DNA of 64,000 bases from the NCBI RefSeq assembly GCF_027533845.1, contig NZ_JAPZVN010000003.1, forward strand, positions 310,001 to 374,000, read 5' to 3'. A program made the translations under genes and the position numbers. The notes below the pieces were generated by a model. That model saw only the letters and a list, made by a program, of their open reading frames with translations, ran no database searches and was not told where the DNA came from. Origin of the DNA: Streptomyces sp. RPT161. GTDB taxonomy: Bacteria; Actinomycetota; Actinomycetes; Streptomycetales; Streptomycetaceae. The first letter of the stretch is position 1. Each line of letters begins with the position of its first letter. Of this stretch, positions 51,290-61,312 are shown in pieces.

Positions 51290-52932
51290 CAACCGCCGTG
51301 CTCCTGCTGGTACTTGTTGAATTCCGCCACGTTCCGCTGGTGTTGCGCGTAGTCGTTGGTGAACCGGGTGTCCCCCGGCTTGACGGTCACAAAGTACAGC
51401 CAGTTGCCGTCGGCCGGGTGGAGCGCGGCGTCGATCGCCTGGTGTCCGGGGTTGTCGATCGGTCCGGGCGGCAGGCCCTTGTGCAGATAGGTGTTGTACG
51501 GCGAGTCGAAGTGGGTGTCGGCGCTGGTGGTGTTCAGCGTCGAGCGGCCCTTGGCGTAGTTGATCGTCGAGTCGAAGCCGAGCGCCATGTTCTGCTGCAG
51601 GCGGTTGTAGATGACCCGGGAGACCTTTTGGAAGTCCTGCTTCTCCTGGGCCTCGGCCTGGATCAGGCTGGCGATGATGATGATCTCGTACGGGGTCCTG
51701 CCCATCTTGGCGGCCTGTGCTTCGAGGTCGTCCTTGCCGTATTCGGCCTCGGCCTGCTGGACCATCTGCTTGAGGAAGTCCACCGGTTTGGTCGACTTCC
51801 CGATGCTGTACTTGGTGGGGAACAGGAAGCCCTCGGGGTTGCCGTTGGCATAGGACGGCAGTCCGAGGTCGCCGCTCTTGGCGGCGTTCGCCGTGGTGCC
51901 GGACGGCAGGCCGAGCTTCTGGTCGATGGCCTGGTAGATCCGGGAGGCGCGCCAGCCCTCGGGGACGATCAGCGAGTTCTGGCTGCTGGGGTCGGTCATC
52001 ATGGCGACCGCGGCGGCGGCCGACATCTCCTTGTGCAGGGTGTAGACACCGCCTTGGAGCGCCTTGTCGCCCACGGCCTTGGTGAAGGCCTCGACGCTCT
52101 TGACGACATCGTTCTGCTTGAGGATGTTGCCCATCTGGGCGACCGTGGCGCCGTTGGGGATCACGACCTGTACGTCGCCGGTGCCGTCGCCGGAGAAGTC
52201 GGGCGCCGAGGCGAAGTGCCGTTCCCAGTACCAGTACCCGCCGTAGCCGCCGCCTCCGATGAGCCCGAGGAGCACGACGAGGGCGACCAGGACGGCGCAG
52301 CCGCTGCGCTTCTTCTTGCCCTTGCGCTGGTCGTCGTCCGGGGCGTCCTCGTCGTCATCGTCATCGTCATCGCTGTCGACGAAGCGCTCGCGCTCCTCGC
52401 CGTCGGTGAGCGAGGCGCCGGTGAAGAACGGATGCCGCTCGGGCTCGTCGGCCTCCTCGTGGAACGCCGCCCATTCCGCGGTCTGTTCGGGATCGGACTG
52501 CGGCGCGGGCTGCGGGGGTAGATAGCCGTAGGGGTCGGCGTGCGCGGTGTCGGTGAATGCCTGGCCAGGCTGCTGAACATACGTTTCAGCAACGCCCGTG
52601 GCGTATGCGTCGTGCGTCGGCACGGCGTGCTGACCGGTCCAGTCGTACTGCTGCTGGCCGTCCCAGTGCGGCTGCTGCGGATACTGCTGGCCGCCGGAGT
52701 AGTGCGGGTCGACGTACCCGGGTTCCGCGTACTGCTGGCCGGGGTACTGCGCCTGCGGGTACTGCTGCTGCCCGGCGTAGTGCTGGGCGTCCGGGTACGG
52801 CTGCTGCGGCAACGGGTTGCCGTACTGGTCCCAACCGCCGTGCGACTGACCACGGTCCCACCCCTGGTCCCCGTAGAGGGGGTCGTCGGGGTGCCACGGT
52901 TCGGGACCGGGGCTTCGGCCGTAGTCGGTCAT
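51289..52932 (-). CDS. mltG: Endolytic murein transglycosylase
   Basis: 547 residues. The first 150 residues are a Gln/Tyr/Gly/Pro-rich low-complexity cytoplasmic tail with QQYPQ-like repeats, then an acidic run of aspartates and KGKKKR before one membrane helix (about 222-245). The outer part has the YceG/MltG domain with LysM-like region and the catalytic glutamate in ASLIQAEAQ. It cuts nascent glycan strands. The long tail is typical of actinobacterial versions. CAGGAGACGC precedes the ATG. Confidence 0.93.
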   Translation of the reverse strand: MTDYGRSPGPEPWHPDDPLYGDQGWDRGQSHGGWDQYGNPLPQQPYPDAQHYAGQQQYPQAQYPGQQYAEPGYVDPHYSGGQQYPQQPHWDGQQQYDWTGQHAVPTHDAYATGVAETYVQQPGQAFTDTAHADPYGYLPPQPAPQSDPEQTAEWAAFHEEADEPERHPFFTGASLTDGEERERFVDSDDDDDDDEDAPDDDQRKGKKKRSGCAVLVALVVLLGLIGGGGYGGYWYWERHFASAPDFSGDGTGDVQVVIPNGATVAQMGNILKQNDVVKSVEAFTKAVGDKALQGGVYTLHKEMSAAAAVAMMTDPSSQNSLIVPEGWRASRIYQAIDQKLGLPSGTTANAAKSGDLGLPSYANGNPEGFLFPTKYSIGKSTKPVDFLKQMVQQAEAEYGKDDLEAQAAKMGRTPYEIIIIASLIQAEAQEKQDFQKVSRVIYNRLQQNMALGFDSTINYAKGRSTLNTTSADTHFDSPYNTYLHKGLPPGPIDNPGHQAIDAALHPADGNWLYFVTVKPGDTRFTNDYAQHQRNVAEFNKYQQEHGG

Positions 52933-53026
52933 GCGTCTCCTGAATCGCGAGGCGGCACGTGGCCGACGCTCGTGGCGCCGCCCGTGGGGGCCCGCCTCTC
53001 CGGCGCGGAACGTTACCGTATCGCGA

Positions 53027-53491
53027 TCAGATGACCACTTCGACGGTCTCGCCGGGCGGCCTGCCGGAGACCCGCTCGGTCTCCAACGCGCTCTGCAGGA
53101 TGACCACCGCGGCGGCCTGGTCCACAACTGAGCGGCCCTTCTTGGCCTTTACCCCGGAGGCGCGCAGACCATGGGTGGCGGTGACGGTCGACATCCGCTC
53201 GTCCACCAGCCGCACCGGCACGGGTGTGATGATTTTCGCAAACTCCGTTGCGAAATCACGTGCCTTGGCGGCCGCCGGGCCCTCGCCCCCGCTGAGGGAG
53301 CGAGGCAGCCCGATGACCACCTCCAGGGGTTCGTACTCCTCGACGATGGCGGCGATGCGGCGGCGGGCCGCCTGGACGTCGCGGCCGGGGACGGTCTCCA
53401 CGGGTGTGGCGATCAGCCCGTCGGGGTCGCACGAGGCGACCCCGATCCGGGCGTCCCCGACATCGACGGCGATCCGCCTGCCGCGTCGCAT
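53027..53491 (-). CDS. ruvX: Putative Holliday junction resolvase / pre-16S rRNA nuclease
   Basis: 154 residues. RNase H-like fold with AVDVGDARIGVASCDPDG at the start, VIGLPRSLSGGEG and VRLVDERMSTVTAT. The YqgF/RuvX family matures 16S rRNA in other bacteria. Between alaS and mltG, the common order. Confidence 0.95.
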   Translation of the reverse strand: MRRGRRIAVDVGDARIGVASCDPDGLIATPVETVPGRDVQAARRRIAAIVEEYEPLEVVIGLPRSLSGGEGPAAAKARDFATEFAKIITPVPVRLVDERMSTVTATHGLRASGVKAKKGRSVVDQAAAVVILQSALETERVSGRPPGETVEVVI

Positions 53492-53517
53492 TGCCTGTCC
53501 TTCCGTCAGTTCCCTGC

Positions 53518-56187
53518 TCAGGCCTTCTCGGCGACCAGTCGGCGCACCGCCTCGACGGCCTCGCCCACGGCGTCCGGGTTGCTGCCGCCGCCCTGGGCGA
53601 CGTCGTCCTTGCCGCCGCCTCCGCCGCCGAGGGTCTTGGCGGCGGTGCGCACCAACTCACCCGCCTTGACGCCGCGTTCGCGGGCCGCCTCGTTGGTGGC
53701 GATGACGGTGAGCGGGCGGCCGTTGGCCACGGTGAACAGGGCGACGACCGCCGGACGGCCCCCAGTGATCCGCTGCCGTACGTCCAGGACCAGCTTGCGC
53801 AGGTCGTCGGCGCCGGTGCCGTCCGGGACGGTACCGGTGACCAGGGCGACGCCCTTGACGTCCTCGGCGCCCTGGGCGAGCCCGGCCGCGGCCTGGAGCA
53901 CCTTCTCGGCGCGGTACTTCTCGATCTCCTTCTCGGCCTCGCGCAGCTTGCTCAGCATGCCGGAGATCTTGTCGGGCAGCTCCTCCGGGCGGCCCTTGAC
54001 CAGCTCGGTGAGCTGGGAGACGACGGTGTGCTCACGGGCGAGGAACCTGTAGGCGTCGGCGCCTACCAGCGCCTCGACCCGGCGCACCCCGGAGCCGATG
54101 GACGACTCGCCGAGCAGCTTGACCAGCCCGAGCTGGGCGGTGTTGTGCACATGCGTACCGCCGCACAGCTCCTTGGAGAAGTCGCCGATGGTGACCACGC
54201 GCACCCGCTCGCCGTACTTCTCACCGAACTCGGCGATGGCGCCCTGCTTCTTGGCCTCGGCCATGCTCATCACCTCGGCGGTGACGTCCAGTTCACGGGC
54301 GAGGACCTCGTTGATCTTCTGCTCGACGTCGCTGAGCACCGAGCCGGGAACGGCGGCCGGCGAGCCGAAGTCGAAGCGGAAGCGGCCCGGGGAGTTCTCC
54401 GAACCGGCCTGGGCGGCGGTCGGGCCGAGGGCGTCGCGCAGCGCCTGGTGGGTGAGGTGGGTGGCGCTGTGGGCGCGGGCGATCGCCCGGCGACGGGTCA
54501 GGTCGATGGCGGCGTAGGCACCGGCGCCGACGGTCACCTCGCCGACCTGGACGACGCCCTTGTGCACCGAGACGCCCGGTACCGGCTGCTGGACGTCGCG
54601 CACCTCGATCACCGCGCCGGAGTCCAGGCGGATCCGGCCGGCGTCGGCGAGCTGGCCGCCGCCCTCGGCGTAGAACGGGGTGCGGTCCAGGACGACCTCG
54701 ACCTCGTCGCCCTCGACGGCGGCGGGCGACGGGAGCCCGTCGACCAGCAGACCGACGACGGTGGCCTCGCCCTCGTAGTCGGTGTAGCCGGTGAAGACGG
54801 TGCTGCCGGAGGTGTCGGCCACCTCGCGGTAGGCGGACAGGTCGGCGTGACCGGTCTTCTTGGCCTTGGCGTCGGCCTTGGCGCGCTCCCGCTGCTCCTT
54901 CATCAGGCGGCGGAAGCCCTCCTCGTCCACGGAGAGCCCCTGCTCGGCGGCCATCTCCAGGGTGAGGTCGATCGGGAAGCCCCAGGTGTCGTGGAGCAGG
55001 AACGCCTTGTCGCCGGGGAGCACGCTGCCGCCCGCGGCCCTGGTCTCGGTGACCGCGGTGTCGAGGATGTTGGTGCCCGCCTTGAGCGTCTTGAGGAAGG
55101 CGTTCTCCTCGGCGAGGGCCACGGTCTCGATGCGCCTGCGGTCCTCGGCCAGCTCCGGGTACTGCGGGCTCATGGCCTTGATCACGGTGTCGACCAGCTC
55201 GCCGACGGTGGGCTGGACGGCGCCGAGCAGCCGCATGTTGCGGATGGCGCGGCGCATGATGCGGCGCAGCACGTAGCCGCGGCCCTCGTTGCCGGGGGTG
55301 ACGCCGTCGCCGATGAGCATCACCGAGGTGCGGATGTGGTCGGCGACGACGCGCAGCGACACGTCGGAGCTGTGGGCGGCGCCGTAGTGGACGCCGGTCA
55401 GCTCGGTGGCCTTGTCGATGATCATGCGCGAGGTGTCGATCTCGTACATGTTCCGCACGCCCTGCAGGATCATCGCGAGGCGTTCCAGGCCGAGCCCGGT
55501 GTCGATGTTCTTGTTGGGCAGGTCGCCGAGGATCGGGAAGTCGTCCTTGCCGGAGCCCTCCCCGCGCTCGTACTGCATGAAGACCAGGTTCCAGATCTCC
55601 ACGTACCGCTCGTCGTTGACGGCCGGGCCGCCCTCGGGGCCGAACTCCGGGCCGCGGTCGTAGTTGATCTCGGAGCACGGGCCGCAGGGGCCGGGCACGC
55701 CCATGGACCAGAAGTTGTCCTTCTTGCCCAGGCGCTGGATGCGCTCGGCGGGCACGCCGACGACGTCCCGCCAGATCTGCTCGGCCTCGTCGTCGTCCTG
55801 GTAGACGGTGATCCACAGCCGCTCGGGGTCAAGCCCGTAGCCGCCCTCTTCCTGGGAGGTGGTGAGCAGCTCCCAGGCGAGCTTGATGGCGCCTTCCTTG
55901 AAGTAGTCGCCGAAGGAGAAGTTGCCGCACATCTGGAAGAAGGTGCCGTGCCGGGTGGTCTTGCCGACCTCTTCGATGTCCGGGGTGCGCACGCACTTCT
56001 GCACGCTGGTGGCGCGCGGGAACGGCGGCTTGACCTCACCGAGGAAGTACGGCTTGAACGGGACCATGCCCGCGGGGACCAGCAGCAGCGTCGGGTCGTC
56101 CGCGATGAGCGACGCGGACGGCACGACCGTGTGCCCGCGCTCCTCGAAGAAGCGCAGCCAGCGCCTGCGGATTTCTGCCGACTCCAT
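53518..56187 (-). CDS. alaS: Alanine-tRNA ligase
   Basis: 889 residues. Class II motifs in the N-terminal half ([30 protein letters not shown]); editing site His motif [13 protein letters not shown] and [14 protein letters not shown]-terminal glycine-rich domain ([17 protein letters not shown]). Full length. Its ATG shares one base with the stop of the DUF6167 gene (TGATG), and AAGAAGG lies six bases upstream. Confidence 0.97.
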   Translation of the reverse strand: MESAEIRRRWLRFFEERGHTVVPSASLIADDPTLLLVPAGMVPFKPYFLGEVKPPFPRATSVQKCVRTPDIEEVGKTTRHGTFFQMCGNFSFGDYFKEGAIKLAWELLTTSQEEGGYGLDPERLWITVYQDDDEAEQIWRDVVGVPAERIQRLGKKDNFWSMGVPGPCGPCSEINYDRGPEFGPEGGPAVNDERYVEIWNLVFMQYERGEGSGKDDFPILGDLPNKNIDTGLGLERLAMILQGVRNMYEIDTSRMIIDKATELTGVHYGAAHSSDVSLRVVADHIRTSVMLIGDGVTPGNEGRGYVLRRIMRRAIRNMRLLGAVQPTVGELVDTVIKAMSPQYPELAEDRRRIETVALAEENAFLKTLKAGTNILDTAVTETRAAGGSVLPGDKAFLLHDTWGFPIDLTLEMAAEQGLSVDEEGFRRLMKEQRERAKADAKAKKTGHADLSAYREVADTSGSTVFTGYTDYEGEATVVGLLVDGLPSPAAVEGDEVEVVLDRTPFYAEGGGQLADAGRIRLDSGAVIEVRDVQQPVPGVSVHKGVVQVGEVTVGAGAYAAIDLTRRRAIARAHSATHLTHQALRDALGPTAAQAGSENSPGRFRFDFGSPAAVPGSVLSDVEQKINEVLARELDVTAEVMSMAEAKKQGAIAEFGEKYGERVRVVTIGDFSKELCGGTHVHNTAQLGLVKLLGESSIGSGVRRVEALVGADAYRFLAREHTVVSQLTELVKGRPEELPDKISGMLSKLREAEKEIEKYRAEKVLQAAAGLAQGAEDVKGVALVTGTVPDGTGADDLRKLVLDVRQRITGGRPAVVALFTVANGRPLTVIATNEAARERGVKAGELVRTAAKTLGGGGGGKDDVAQGGGSNPDAVGEAVEAVRRLVAEKA

Positions 56188-56513
56188 CAGTGGCCTTCTT
56201 TCTGCTCGTACAAGGGACGCGTCTGCGGCGTGCGGGCGTCCGCCTGGTAGGCGATCTCCGGGCGTTGCCCGGGGAGTTCTGCGTGCGGGGCGTCGAGCCC
56301 CAGTAGGTTGTTCAGCTGCGATTCGCGCTCGGACATTCCGGCGCGGACGTCCTTGGCGAACCGCCGTGCCCGGCCGCCGAGTTCGATGGCCCGGTCGGCC
56401 GCGGTCGCGGCCAGGCCCTCGGGGGTCAGGCGGCGGGCGGCGCGGTGCACCTTGTTGGTCGCCCACACCCCGGCGGTGATTCCGGTGACGAACCAGAAGA
56501 GGCGGCGGAACAT
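56187..56513 (-). CDS. DUF6167 family small membrane-associated protein
   Basis: 108 residues. Begins [29 protein letters not shown], one N-terminal hydrophobic helix followed by a charged helical tail. Function unknown. Overlaps alaS by one base and follows the DUF948 gene by six bases; this trio is conserved in actinobacteria as I recall. Confidence 0.8.
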   Translation of the reverse strand: MFRRLFWFVTGITAGVWATNKVHRAARRLTPEGLAATAADRAIELGGRARRFAKDVRAGMSERESQLNNLLGLDAPHAELPGQRPEIAYQADARTPQTRPLYEQKEGH

Positions 56514-56519
56514 CTGGTA

Positions 56520-56984
56520 TCAGCCCTTCCCTCGGGTGCGGCGCGACCCGCGGCGGCCCGCCGGGATCGCGGTGCCGACGATGACCTTGCCGCGCGCGGC
56601 GTCCGCGCGGGACCGCGCGCCGCCGCCGTCGTCCTCGCGCCCGCGCAGGCCGACGGCGCGGCGCACGCCGTAGCCGAACGCGGCGACCTTGACCAGCGGG
56701 CCGCCGAAAGTGCTGGCGACGGTGGAGGACAGCGCCGAGGCGTTGGCGGTGACCTCCTGCACGTCGGCGGTGATGTTGTCCACGCGGTCGAGCTGGGTGT
56801 GCGCGGAGCGCACCGCCTCGGTGGCCTCGCCGAGCAGCGGGACGGCCTGTTCGGTGACGTCGGCGACCAGCCGGGTCGCCTGCTTCAGCGTCTGCGCCAG
56901 CCTGACCAGCACGACGGCGAGGAAGGACACCAGGATCGCCCAGAAGACGGCCACGATGAGACCGGCCACCTCTCCACCGGACAC
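56520..56984 (-). CDS. DUF948 domain membrane protein
   Basis: 154 residues. One N-terminal membrane helix ([25 protein letters not shown]) followed by a long amphipathic helix ([36 protein letters not shown]), the DUF948 pattern, then a basic, glycine-rich tail. Function unknown, perhaps envelope stress or general stress. GTG at 56982-56984 with AAAGGAG nine bases upstream. Probably leads the operon with DUF6167 and alaS. Confidence 0.8.
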   Translation of the reverse strand: MSGGEVAGLIVAVFWAILVSFLAVVLVRLAQTLKQATRLVADVTEQAVPLLGEATEAVRSAHTQLDRVDNITADVQEVTANASALSSTVASTFGGPLVKVAAFGYGVRRAVGLRGREDDGGGARSRADAARGKVIVGTAIPAGRRGSRRTRGKG

Positions 56985-57264
56985 TGCTCCGCGCTCCTTT
57001 GGTTCACGACGGTCGGCAGCCGCTCGCAGCGGGCGGGGCGGGACGGTCCGGGAGGTCGGATGGGTTCCGGGGTCACACCTGGCACGGTCCGCCGTGCTCG
57101 GGCGGCAGGGTACCGACCCTATCGCGCCGGGGTCGGCTGTTCGTACCGCATTCCCGCGGGGCGGGCGCGTCGTGGGTGCCGGATTTCCGCCGGTGCCGGG
57201 CCTGGCGTGGCAGCGGTAGCTGGAATTGCACGCTCCGCTCTCATCCCAGTACGCTCCGTGCCCC
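56985..57264. other. Divergent promoter region between DUF948 and STAND genes
   Basis: 280 bases with no gene. It must hold the promoters of the DUF948-DUF6167-alaS operon and of the STAND gene. I see no recognisable operator. Confidence 0.4.
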
Positions 57265-59259
57265 ATGCAGCACGGTGCCCCGCTCGACGGTCCCTCTCCC
57301 TTTGCTCCGCGCTCCGGGCCAGGCGGTCTGCCCGCCGAGGTGGACCGGCTGGTGGGTCGCGACGCCGAACTCTCCGCGCTGCGAGGCCGATTGGAGCGGT
57401 CCCGGCTGGTGACGGTGACGGGAACCGGCGGGGTCGGCAAGACACGGCTGGCGCTCGCCGCCGCGAGCGGATCGCAGGATCGGTTCTGCGGTGGGGTGCG
57501 GCTTGTGGAGCTGTCCATGGTGCGCGACGCGCCGATGGTGGACCGCGCGGTGCTTGAGGCACTGGCGGTCACCGACCACTCCGCCCGCCCGCCGCGGTCG
57601 GTACTGGCCGAGTACCTCGCCGACCGCGAGCTGCTGCTGGTGCTGGACGGCTGCGAGTACCTGGTCGCCGAGTGCGCGGCGCTCGCCGCCGAGCTGCTGC
57701 GCCGCGCACCGGGGTTGCGGATCCTGGCCACCGGCCGCAGGCCGCTCGGCGTCCCGGGGGAGTCCGTACTGCCGCTCGGCCCGCTGGAGTTGGCCGACCA
57801 GCCGGACGGTGAGAGTTCGGCGGTACGGCTGTTCGCGGAGCGGGCGGTGGCGGTCGTGCCGTCGTTCGCGGTCACCGAGGCCAACCGGGCGGCGGTCGGC
57901 GCACTGTGCCGTCGGCTGGACGGCCTGCCGCTCGCGCTGGAACTGGCCGCGGTCCGGCTGCGGACGATGTCGGTCGAGCGGATCGCGGAGCGGATCACCG
58001 ACCGGTTCCAGCTGCTGGCGGGCGGGGACCGTGCCGCGCTGCCGCGCCGGCAGACGCTGCGCGCGGTGATCGGCTGGAGCCACGAGCTGTGCACCCCGAC
58101 GCAGCGGCTGCTGTGGGCCCGGCTGTCGGTGTTCGCCGGGGAGTTCGACCTGGACGCGGTGGAGTACGTGTGCACCGGCTCGGGGCTGCCCGCGGAGGAG
58201 GTGCGGGACACGGTGGCGGCCCTGGTCGCGCAGTCCGTGGTCATCCGGGACGAGGCGGCCGAAGGGGCGCGCTACCGGATGCTGGAGCCGGTACGGGAGT
58301 ACGGCGCGGGCTGGCTGGAGGCGCTGGGCGACACCGAGCGGCTGCGGCGCCGGCACCGGGACTGGTACCTGGGTTTGGCCACCTCGTGCGAGCTGGACTG
58401 GTTCGGTCCCGGACAGGCCGAGGTCGCGGCGCGGGTCGACCGGGACCTGCGGAATCTGCGGCTCGCCCTGGAGTTCGGCCTGGAGCGCGCCTCGGATCCG
58501 CACATCGGCCAGTACCTCGCGGGCAGCCTGTGGTTCTACTGGGTCGGCTGCGGGCGGCTGTCGGAGGGGCGGCACTGGCTGGACCGGGCGCTTCGGCGAC
58601 CGGGCGGCAACGACGGGGCGCGGGCCAAGGCGCTGTGGGTGCTGGGGTACGTCGCGGCACTGCAGGGCGACACGGTGGCGGCGGTGGCCGCGCTGGACGA
58701 GTGCCGTGCGCTGGCGGAGCGCACCGGCAACGCCGCCGCGGCGGCATACGCGGTGCACCGCATCGGGTGCGTGGCGCTGCTGTGCCACGACGTGCCGCGC
58801 GCGGCCGAGCTGTTCGGGGCCGCGCTGGCCCGGTACCGGGAGATCGGGGAGCTGAACAGCCATGTGCTGTTGGGCCGGGTGGGACTGGCCCTGGCGATGG
58901 CCCTGCGGGGCGATCTGGAGGGCGCGGTCGCGCAGTGCGAGCAGGTCCGCGGGGTGTGCCTGCGGTACGGGGAGCGGTGGGCGCTGGCCTACGCGCTCTA
59001 CGTACTGGGGTACGCGGCGTGGCGCGGGGGCGCGGGTGCGCGGGCCGCAAGGGAGTTGCTGTGCGAGGGGCTGGCGATCCACCACGCCCTGCGCGATCCG
59101 GTCGGCATGGTGGTGGCGCTGGAGCTGCTGGCGCAGCTCACCGACGACGGCCAGGGTGCGGCGGCCCGCGCCTGGCCCTCACTCGGGGGGTTGCGCGGGG
59201 GCGCCCACCTGGACCTGGACACGGCGGTGTCCCGCGCGCTGAGCGCCCCCACCCGCTAG
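57265..59259 (+). CDS. STAND-type NTPase with TPR-like repeats and no recognisable output domain
   Basis: 664 residues. NB-ARC-type ATPase: Walker A GTGGVGKT (53-60), Walker B ELLLVLDGCE (122-131), ATGRRPLGVPGE and GLPLALELAAVRLR, as in AfsR/LuxR-type regulators. From about residue 390 it has helical TPR-like repeats (HWLDRALRR, AVHRIGCVALL, ALYVLGYAAW). Relatives usually end in a LuxR helix-turn-helix or start with a SARP domain; here neither is present. The ATG has no visible ribosome binding site; a GTG/ATG further upstream is possible. Confidence 0.8.
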   Translation: MQHGAPLDGPSPFAPRSGPGGLPAEVDRLVGRDAELSALRGRLERSRLVTVTGTGGVGKTRLALAAASGSQDRFCGGVRLVELSMVRDAPMVDRAVLEALAVTDHSARPPRSVLAEYLADRELLLVLDGCEYLVAECAALAAELLRRAPGLRILATGRRPLGVPGESVLPLGPLELADQPDGESSAVRLFAERAVAVVPSFAVTEANRAAVGALCRRLDGLPLALELAAVRLRTMSVERIAERITDRFQLLAGGDRAALPRRQTLRAVIGWSHELCTPTQRLLWARLSVFAGEFDLDAVEYVCTGSGLPAEEVRDTVAALVAQSVVIRDEAAEGARYRMLEPVREYGAGWLEALGDTERLRRRHRDWYLGLATSCELDWFGPGQAEVAARVDRDLRNLRLALEFGLERASDPHIGQYLAGSLWFYWVGCGRLSEGRHWLDRALRRPGGNDGARAKALWVLGYVAALQGDTVAAVAALDECRALAERTGNAAAAAYAVHRIGCVALLCHDVPRAAELFGAALARYREIGELNSHVLLGRVGLALAMALRGDLEGAVAQCEQVRGVCLRYGERWALAYALYVLGYAAWRGGAGARAARELLCEGLAIHHALRDPVGMVVALELLAQLTDDGQGAAARAWPSLGGLRGGAHLDLDTAVSRALSAPTR

Positions 59260-59319
59260 CGGGTGTGATTCGGCGGTTCCGGCACCGCCGAGCCACACCG
59301 CGGGAGTTGCTCGCCGCCG

Positions 59320-59360
59320 CCTCGGCTCTTTTGGGGCGCTCCGCCCCCAAACCCCCGAGG
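59320..59360 (+). terminator. Hairpin terminator after the STAND gene
   Basis: GGGGCG (59333-59338) pairs with CGCCCC (59342-59347), with flanking TT/AA and outer CCTCGG (59320-59325) / CCGAGG (59355-59360). Confidence 0.5.
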
Positions 59361-59388
59361 GCATCGGAAAGCGCGGCCACAAGGACCT

Positions 59389-59432
59389 CCGCCGCGACGG
59401 CGAGCGACCCCACGGCGTGAACCGCCGGTGCC
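59389..59432. repeat. Dispersed intergenic repeat, copy B
   Basis: Close copy of 19981-20025 (about 86% by eye). It contains GCGACCCCACGGCG (59404-59417), also present in the hairpin at 3419-3452. Confidence 0.45.
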
Positions 59433-59509
59433 GGGCCCGCCGGAACCGTCCGGGATCCGCGGGCGGAGCTCCCCGGAGGCGCGGCGGCCCGAGTCCGGCT
59501 GACCGTAGG

Positions 59510-60121
59510 TCAGCGGGCGTAGTACTCGACGACCAGCTGCTCGTCGCAGATCACCGGGATCTCCCGGCGGTTCGGGTCGCGGTCCAGGCGGAAGGCCAGG
59601 GCGTCCAGGTTGACCTGCAGGTACTTGGGGGCCTCACCGTCGCCCGCCCAGCCGCCCTCGCGGGCCACCAGGAACGGGGTCTTGGCACGCGAGCGCTCCC
59701 GCACCCGCACCACGTCGTCCGGGCGGACCCGGAAGGAGGGGCGGTCCACCTTGCGACCGTTGACCTCGATGTGACCGTGCACCACCATCTGGCGGGCCTG
59801 GTAGATCGTGCGGGCGAGCCCTGCCCGCAGCACGAGCGCGTCAAGACGCCGCTCCAGCTCGACGATCAGCGCGTCACCGGTCTTGCCCTCGACCTTGCGT
59901 GCGCGGTCGTAGGCGCGCCGCATCTGGGTCTCGCTGATGTCGTACTGGGCGCGCAGCCGCTGCTTCTCCAGCAGCCGCACCTTGTAGTCACTGCTCTGCT
60001 TGCGGCCGCGACCGTGCTCGCCCGGCGGGTAGGGGCGGGCCTCGAAGTACTTCACAGCCTTCGGGGTCAGCGCTATGCCGAGCGCGCGGGACTTCTTGAC
60101 CTTGGGACGCGACTGGTTCAC
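59510..60121 (-). CDS. rpsD: 30S ribosomal protein S4
   Basis: 203 residues, full length. [36 protein letters not shown] and the S4 RNA-binding domain [32 protein letters not shown]. No zinc-binding cysteines. GTG start with GGAG close by and GGAGG further up. The gene is away from the rpoA operon, as in other streptomycetes. An iron box lies 22 bases before its start. Confidence 0.96.
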   Translation of the reverse strand: MNQSRPKVKKSRALGIALTPKAVKYFEARPYPPGEHGRGRKQSSDYKVRLLEKQRLRAQYDISETQMRRAYDRARKVEGKTGDALIVELERRLDALVLRAGLARTIYQARQMVVHGHIEVNGRKVDRPSFRVRPDDVVRVRERSRAKTPFLVAREGGWAGDGEAPKYLQVNLDALAFRLDRDPNRREIPVICDEQLVVEYYAR

Positions 60122-60143
60122 GTTCTCCAGACCTCCATGTAAG

Positions 60144-60162
60144 TTAGGTGAGCCTTACCTTA
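60144..60162. promoter_or_regulatory. Iron box (DmdR/IdeR-type operator)
   Basis: TTAGGTGAGCCTTACCTTA fits the IdeR/DmdR consensus TWAGGTWAGSCTWACCTWA at 18 of 19 positions. It lies between rpsD (minus) and the DUF2470 gene (plus), 15 bases before the latter's start, so it can repress both when iron is plentiful. Confidence 0.8.
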
Positions 60163-60176
60163 GCTGAGGAGATCGC

Positions 60177-60992
60177 ATGAATCGACCCGGGAACCCCATG
60201 CCGCCCAGCGCGGAGCACACCACAGCGGTGGTCGGTGAGGAGCATGGTCAGCCGCGTCCCGAAGAGGAAGACGCGCTCACGTTGCCGACGGCAGCGGAGC
60301 GCTTGCGAACTCTCGTCGAGGGTAACTCGTCCGCCCGGCTCGTCATTCCCGGCCTGGACGGCGCCGATCCGTTCGGCATGATGCCGTCGGAGCGCACGGT
60401 GACCGAGGACGGCGACATCATCCTGTGCCTCCCGCCCGACTCCCCCGCGGTCCGCGCCGCCACGCACGCCGAGGACGACGAGCTCACCGCTGTGCTGGAG
60501 ATCACGGACATCGCACCCGTCGCCGTCCGCCACCGGACCCGCGCCCACGCCTGGGTCGCGGGCTGGCTCACCCCGATACGCGACGGCCGGCCGGGACGGC
60601 TGCGGCTTGAGTTCGGCGAGGCCGCGGTGGACGACCTGTGGGGCGCCGACCCGGTCGAACCCGACGAGTTCGCCGGCGCCGGGGCCGATCCGTTCGCCGC
60701 CCACGAGGCCGAACTGCTCCAGCACCTGGCCACCGCGCACGGCGGCCAACTCGACTGGCTGTGCGCACTGGTCGGCGGGCGGAACGGACAGTGTGCGGCG
60801 CCGCACGGCGCGGTTCCGGTGGCGCTCGACCGGTTCGGGCTGCGGGTGCGGTTCAGCGGTGACGGCCACGCCTTTGACGCGCGCTTCGACTTCCCCGCGC
60901 CGGTGGCCGACCACGGCCAACTGCGGCGCGCCATGCACGCGTTGTTCGACACCGCCCGGGACGCCGCCGGTCACACACCGGGCGAGGCGTAG
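60177..60992 (+). CDS. DUF2470 domain protein, probably iron-regulated
   Basis: 271 residues. The C-terminal part (about 175-262: HLATAHGGQLDWLCALVGG, ALDRFGLRVRF, DFPAPVADHGQLRRAMHALF) is a DUF2470 domain, found in haem-degrading HugZ-type proteins and related FMN-binding split barrels. The N-terminal half (TAAERLRTLVEGNSSARLVIPG) resembles the barrel part of that group in part. A role in iron or haem metabolism is supported by the iron box just upstream. GAGGAG precedes the ATG. Confidence 0.8.
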   Translation: MNRPGNPMPPSAEHTTAVVGEEHGQPRPEEEDALTLPTAAERLRTLVEGNSSARLVIPGLDGADPFGMMPSERTVTEDGDIILCLPPDSPAVRAATHAEDDELTAVLEITDIAPVAVRHRTRAHAWVAGWLTPIRDGRPGRLRLEFGEAAVDDLWGADPVEPDEFAGAGADPFAAHEAELLQHLATAHGGQLDWLCALVGGRNGQCAAPHGAVPVALDRFGLRVRFSGDGHAFDARFDFPAPVADHGQLRRAMHALFDTARDAAGHTPGEA

Positions 60993-61002
60993 TCTGCCGA
61001 TC

Positions 61003-61302
61003 ATGTTTGTTGTCGAACTGACCTACACCGCACCGCTGGAGCGCATCGACGCCGCGCTCGCCGACCACGTCGCCTGGCTGGACAAGCAGTACGCCGACGG
61101 AACCGTCATCGCCTCCGGCCGCAAGGAGCCCCGGGACGGCGGCGTGCTGATCATGGTGGCCCCGGACCGGGCCACCGTGGAAGCGCTGGTCGCCACCGAC
61201 CCGTTCGCCGTCGCGGGCGTCGCCGAGTACCGCGTCATCGAGTTCGTCGCCACCAAGACGGCACCCGCCCTGGAGCGGTACCGGCAGCAACTCCCGTCCT
61301 GA
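61003..61302 (+). CDS. YciI family protein
   Basis: 99 residues. Starts MFVVELTYTAPLERIDAALADHVAWLDK and has GVLIMVAPDRATVEALVATDPFAVAGVAEYRVIEF, the ferredoxin-like YciI fold with the His-Asp pair of this family; proposed to be small enzymes of unknown substrate. It begins 10 bases after the DUF2470 gene and probably shares its iron-controlled transcript. Confidence 0.88.
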   Translation: MFVVELTYTAPLERIDAALADHVAWLDKQYADGTVIASGRKEPRDGGVLIMVAPDRATVEALVATDPFAVAGVAEYRVIEFVATKTAPALERYRQQLPS

Positions 61303-61312
61303 GACCGGCGGT

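Noticed and set aside
52365-52400. GTCATC-type tandem repeat on the plus strand
   Set aside because: It is the reverse complement of an aspartate-rich run in MltG, not a separate repeat element.
53404-56250. 948-residue open frame on the plus strand opposite alaS
   Set aside because: Antisense shadow of alaS caused by high GC; Gly/Ala/Val/His-rich, no domain, no ribosome binding site.
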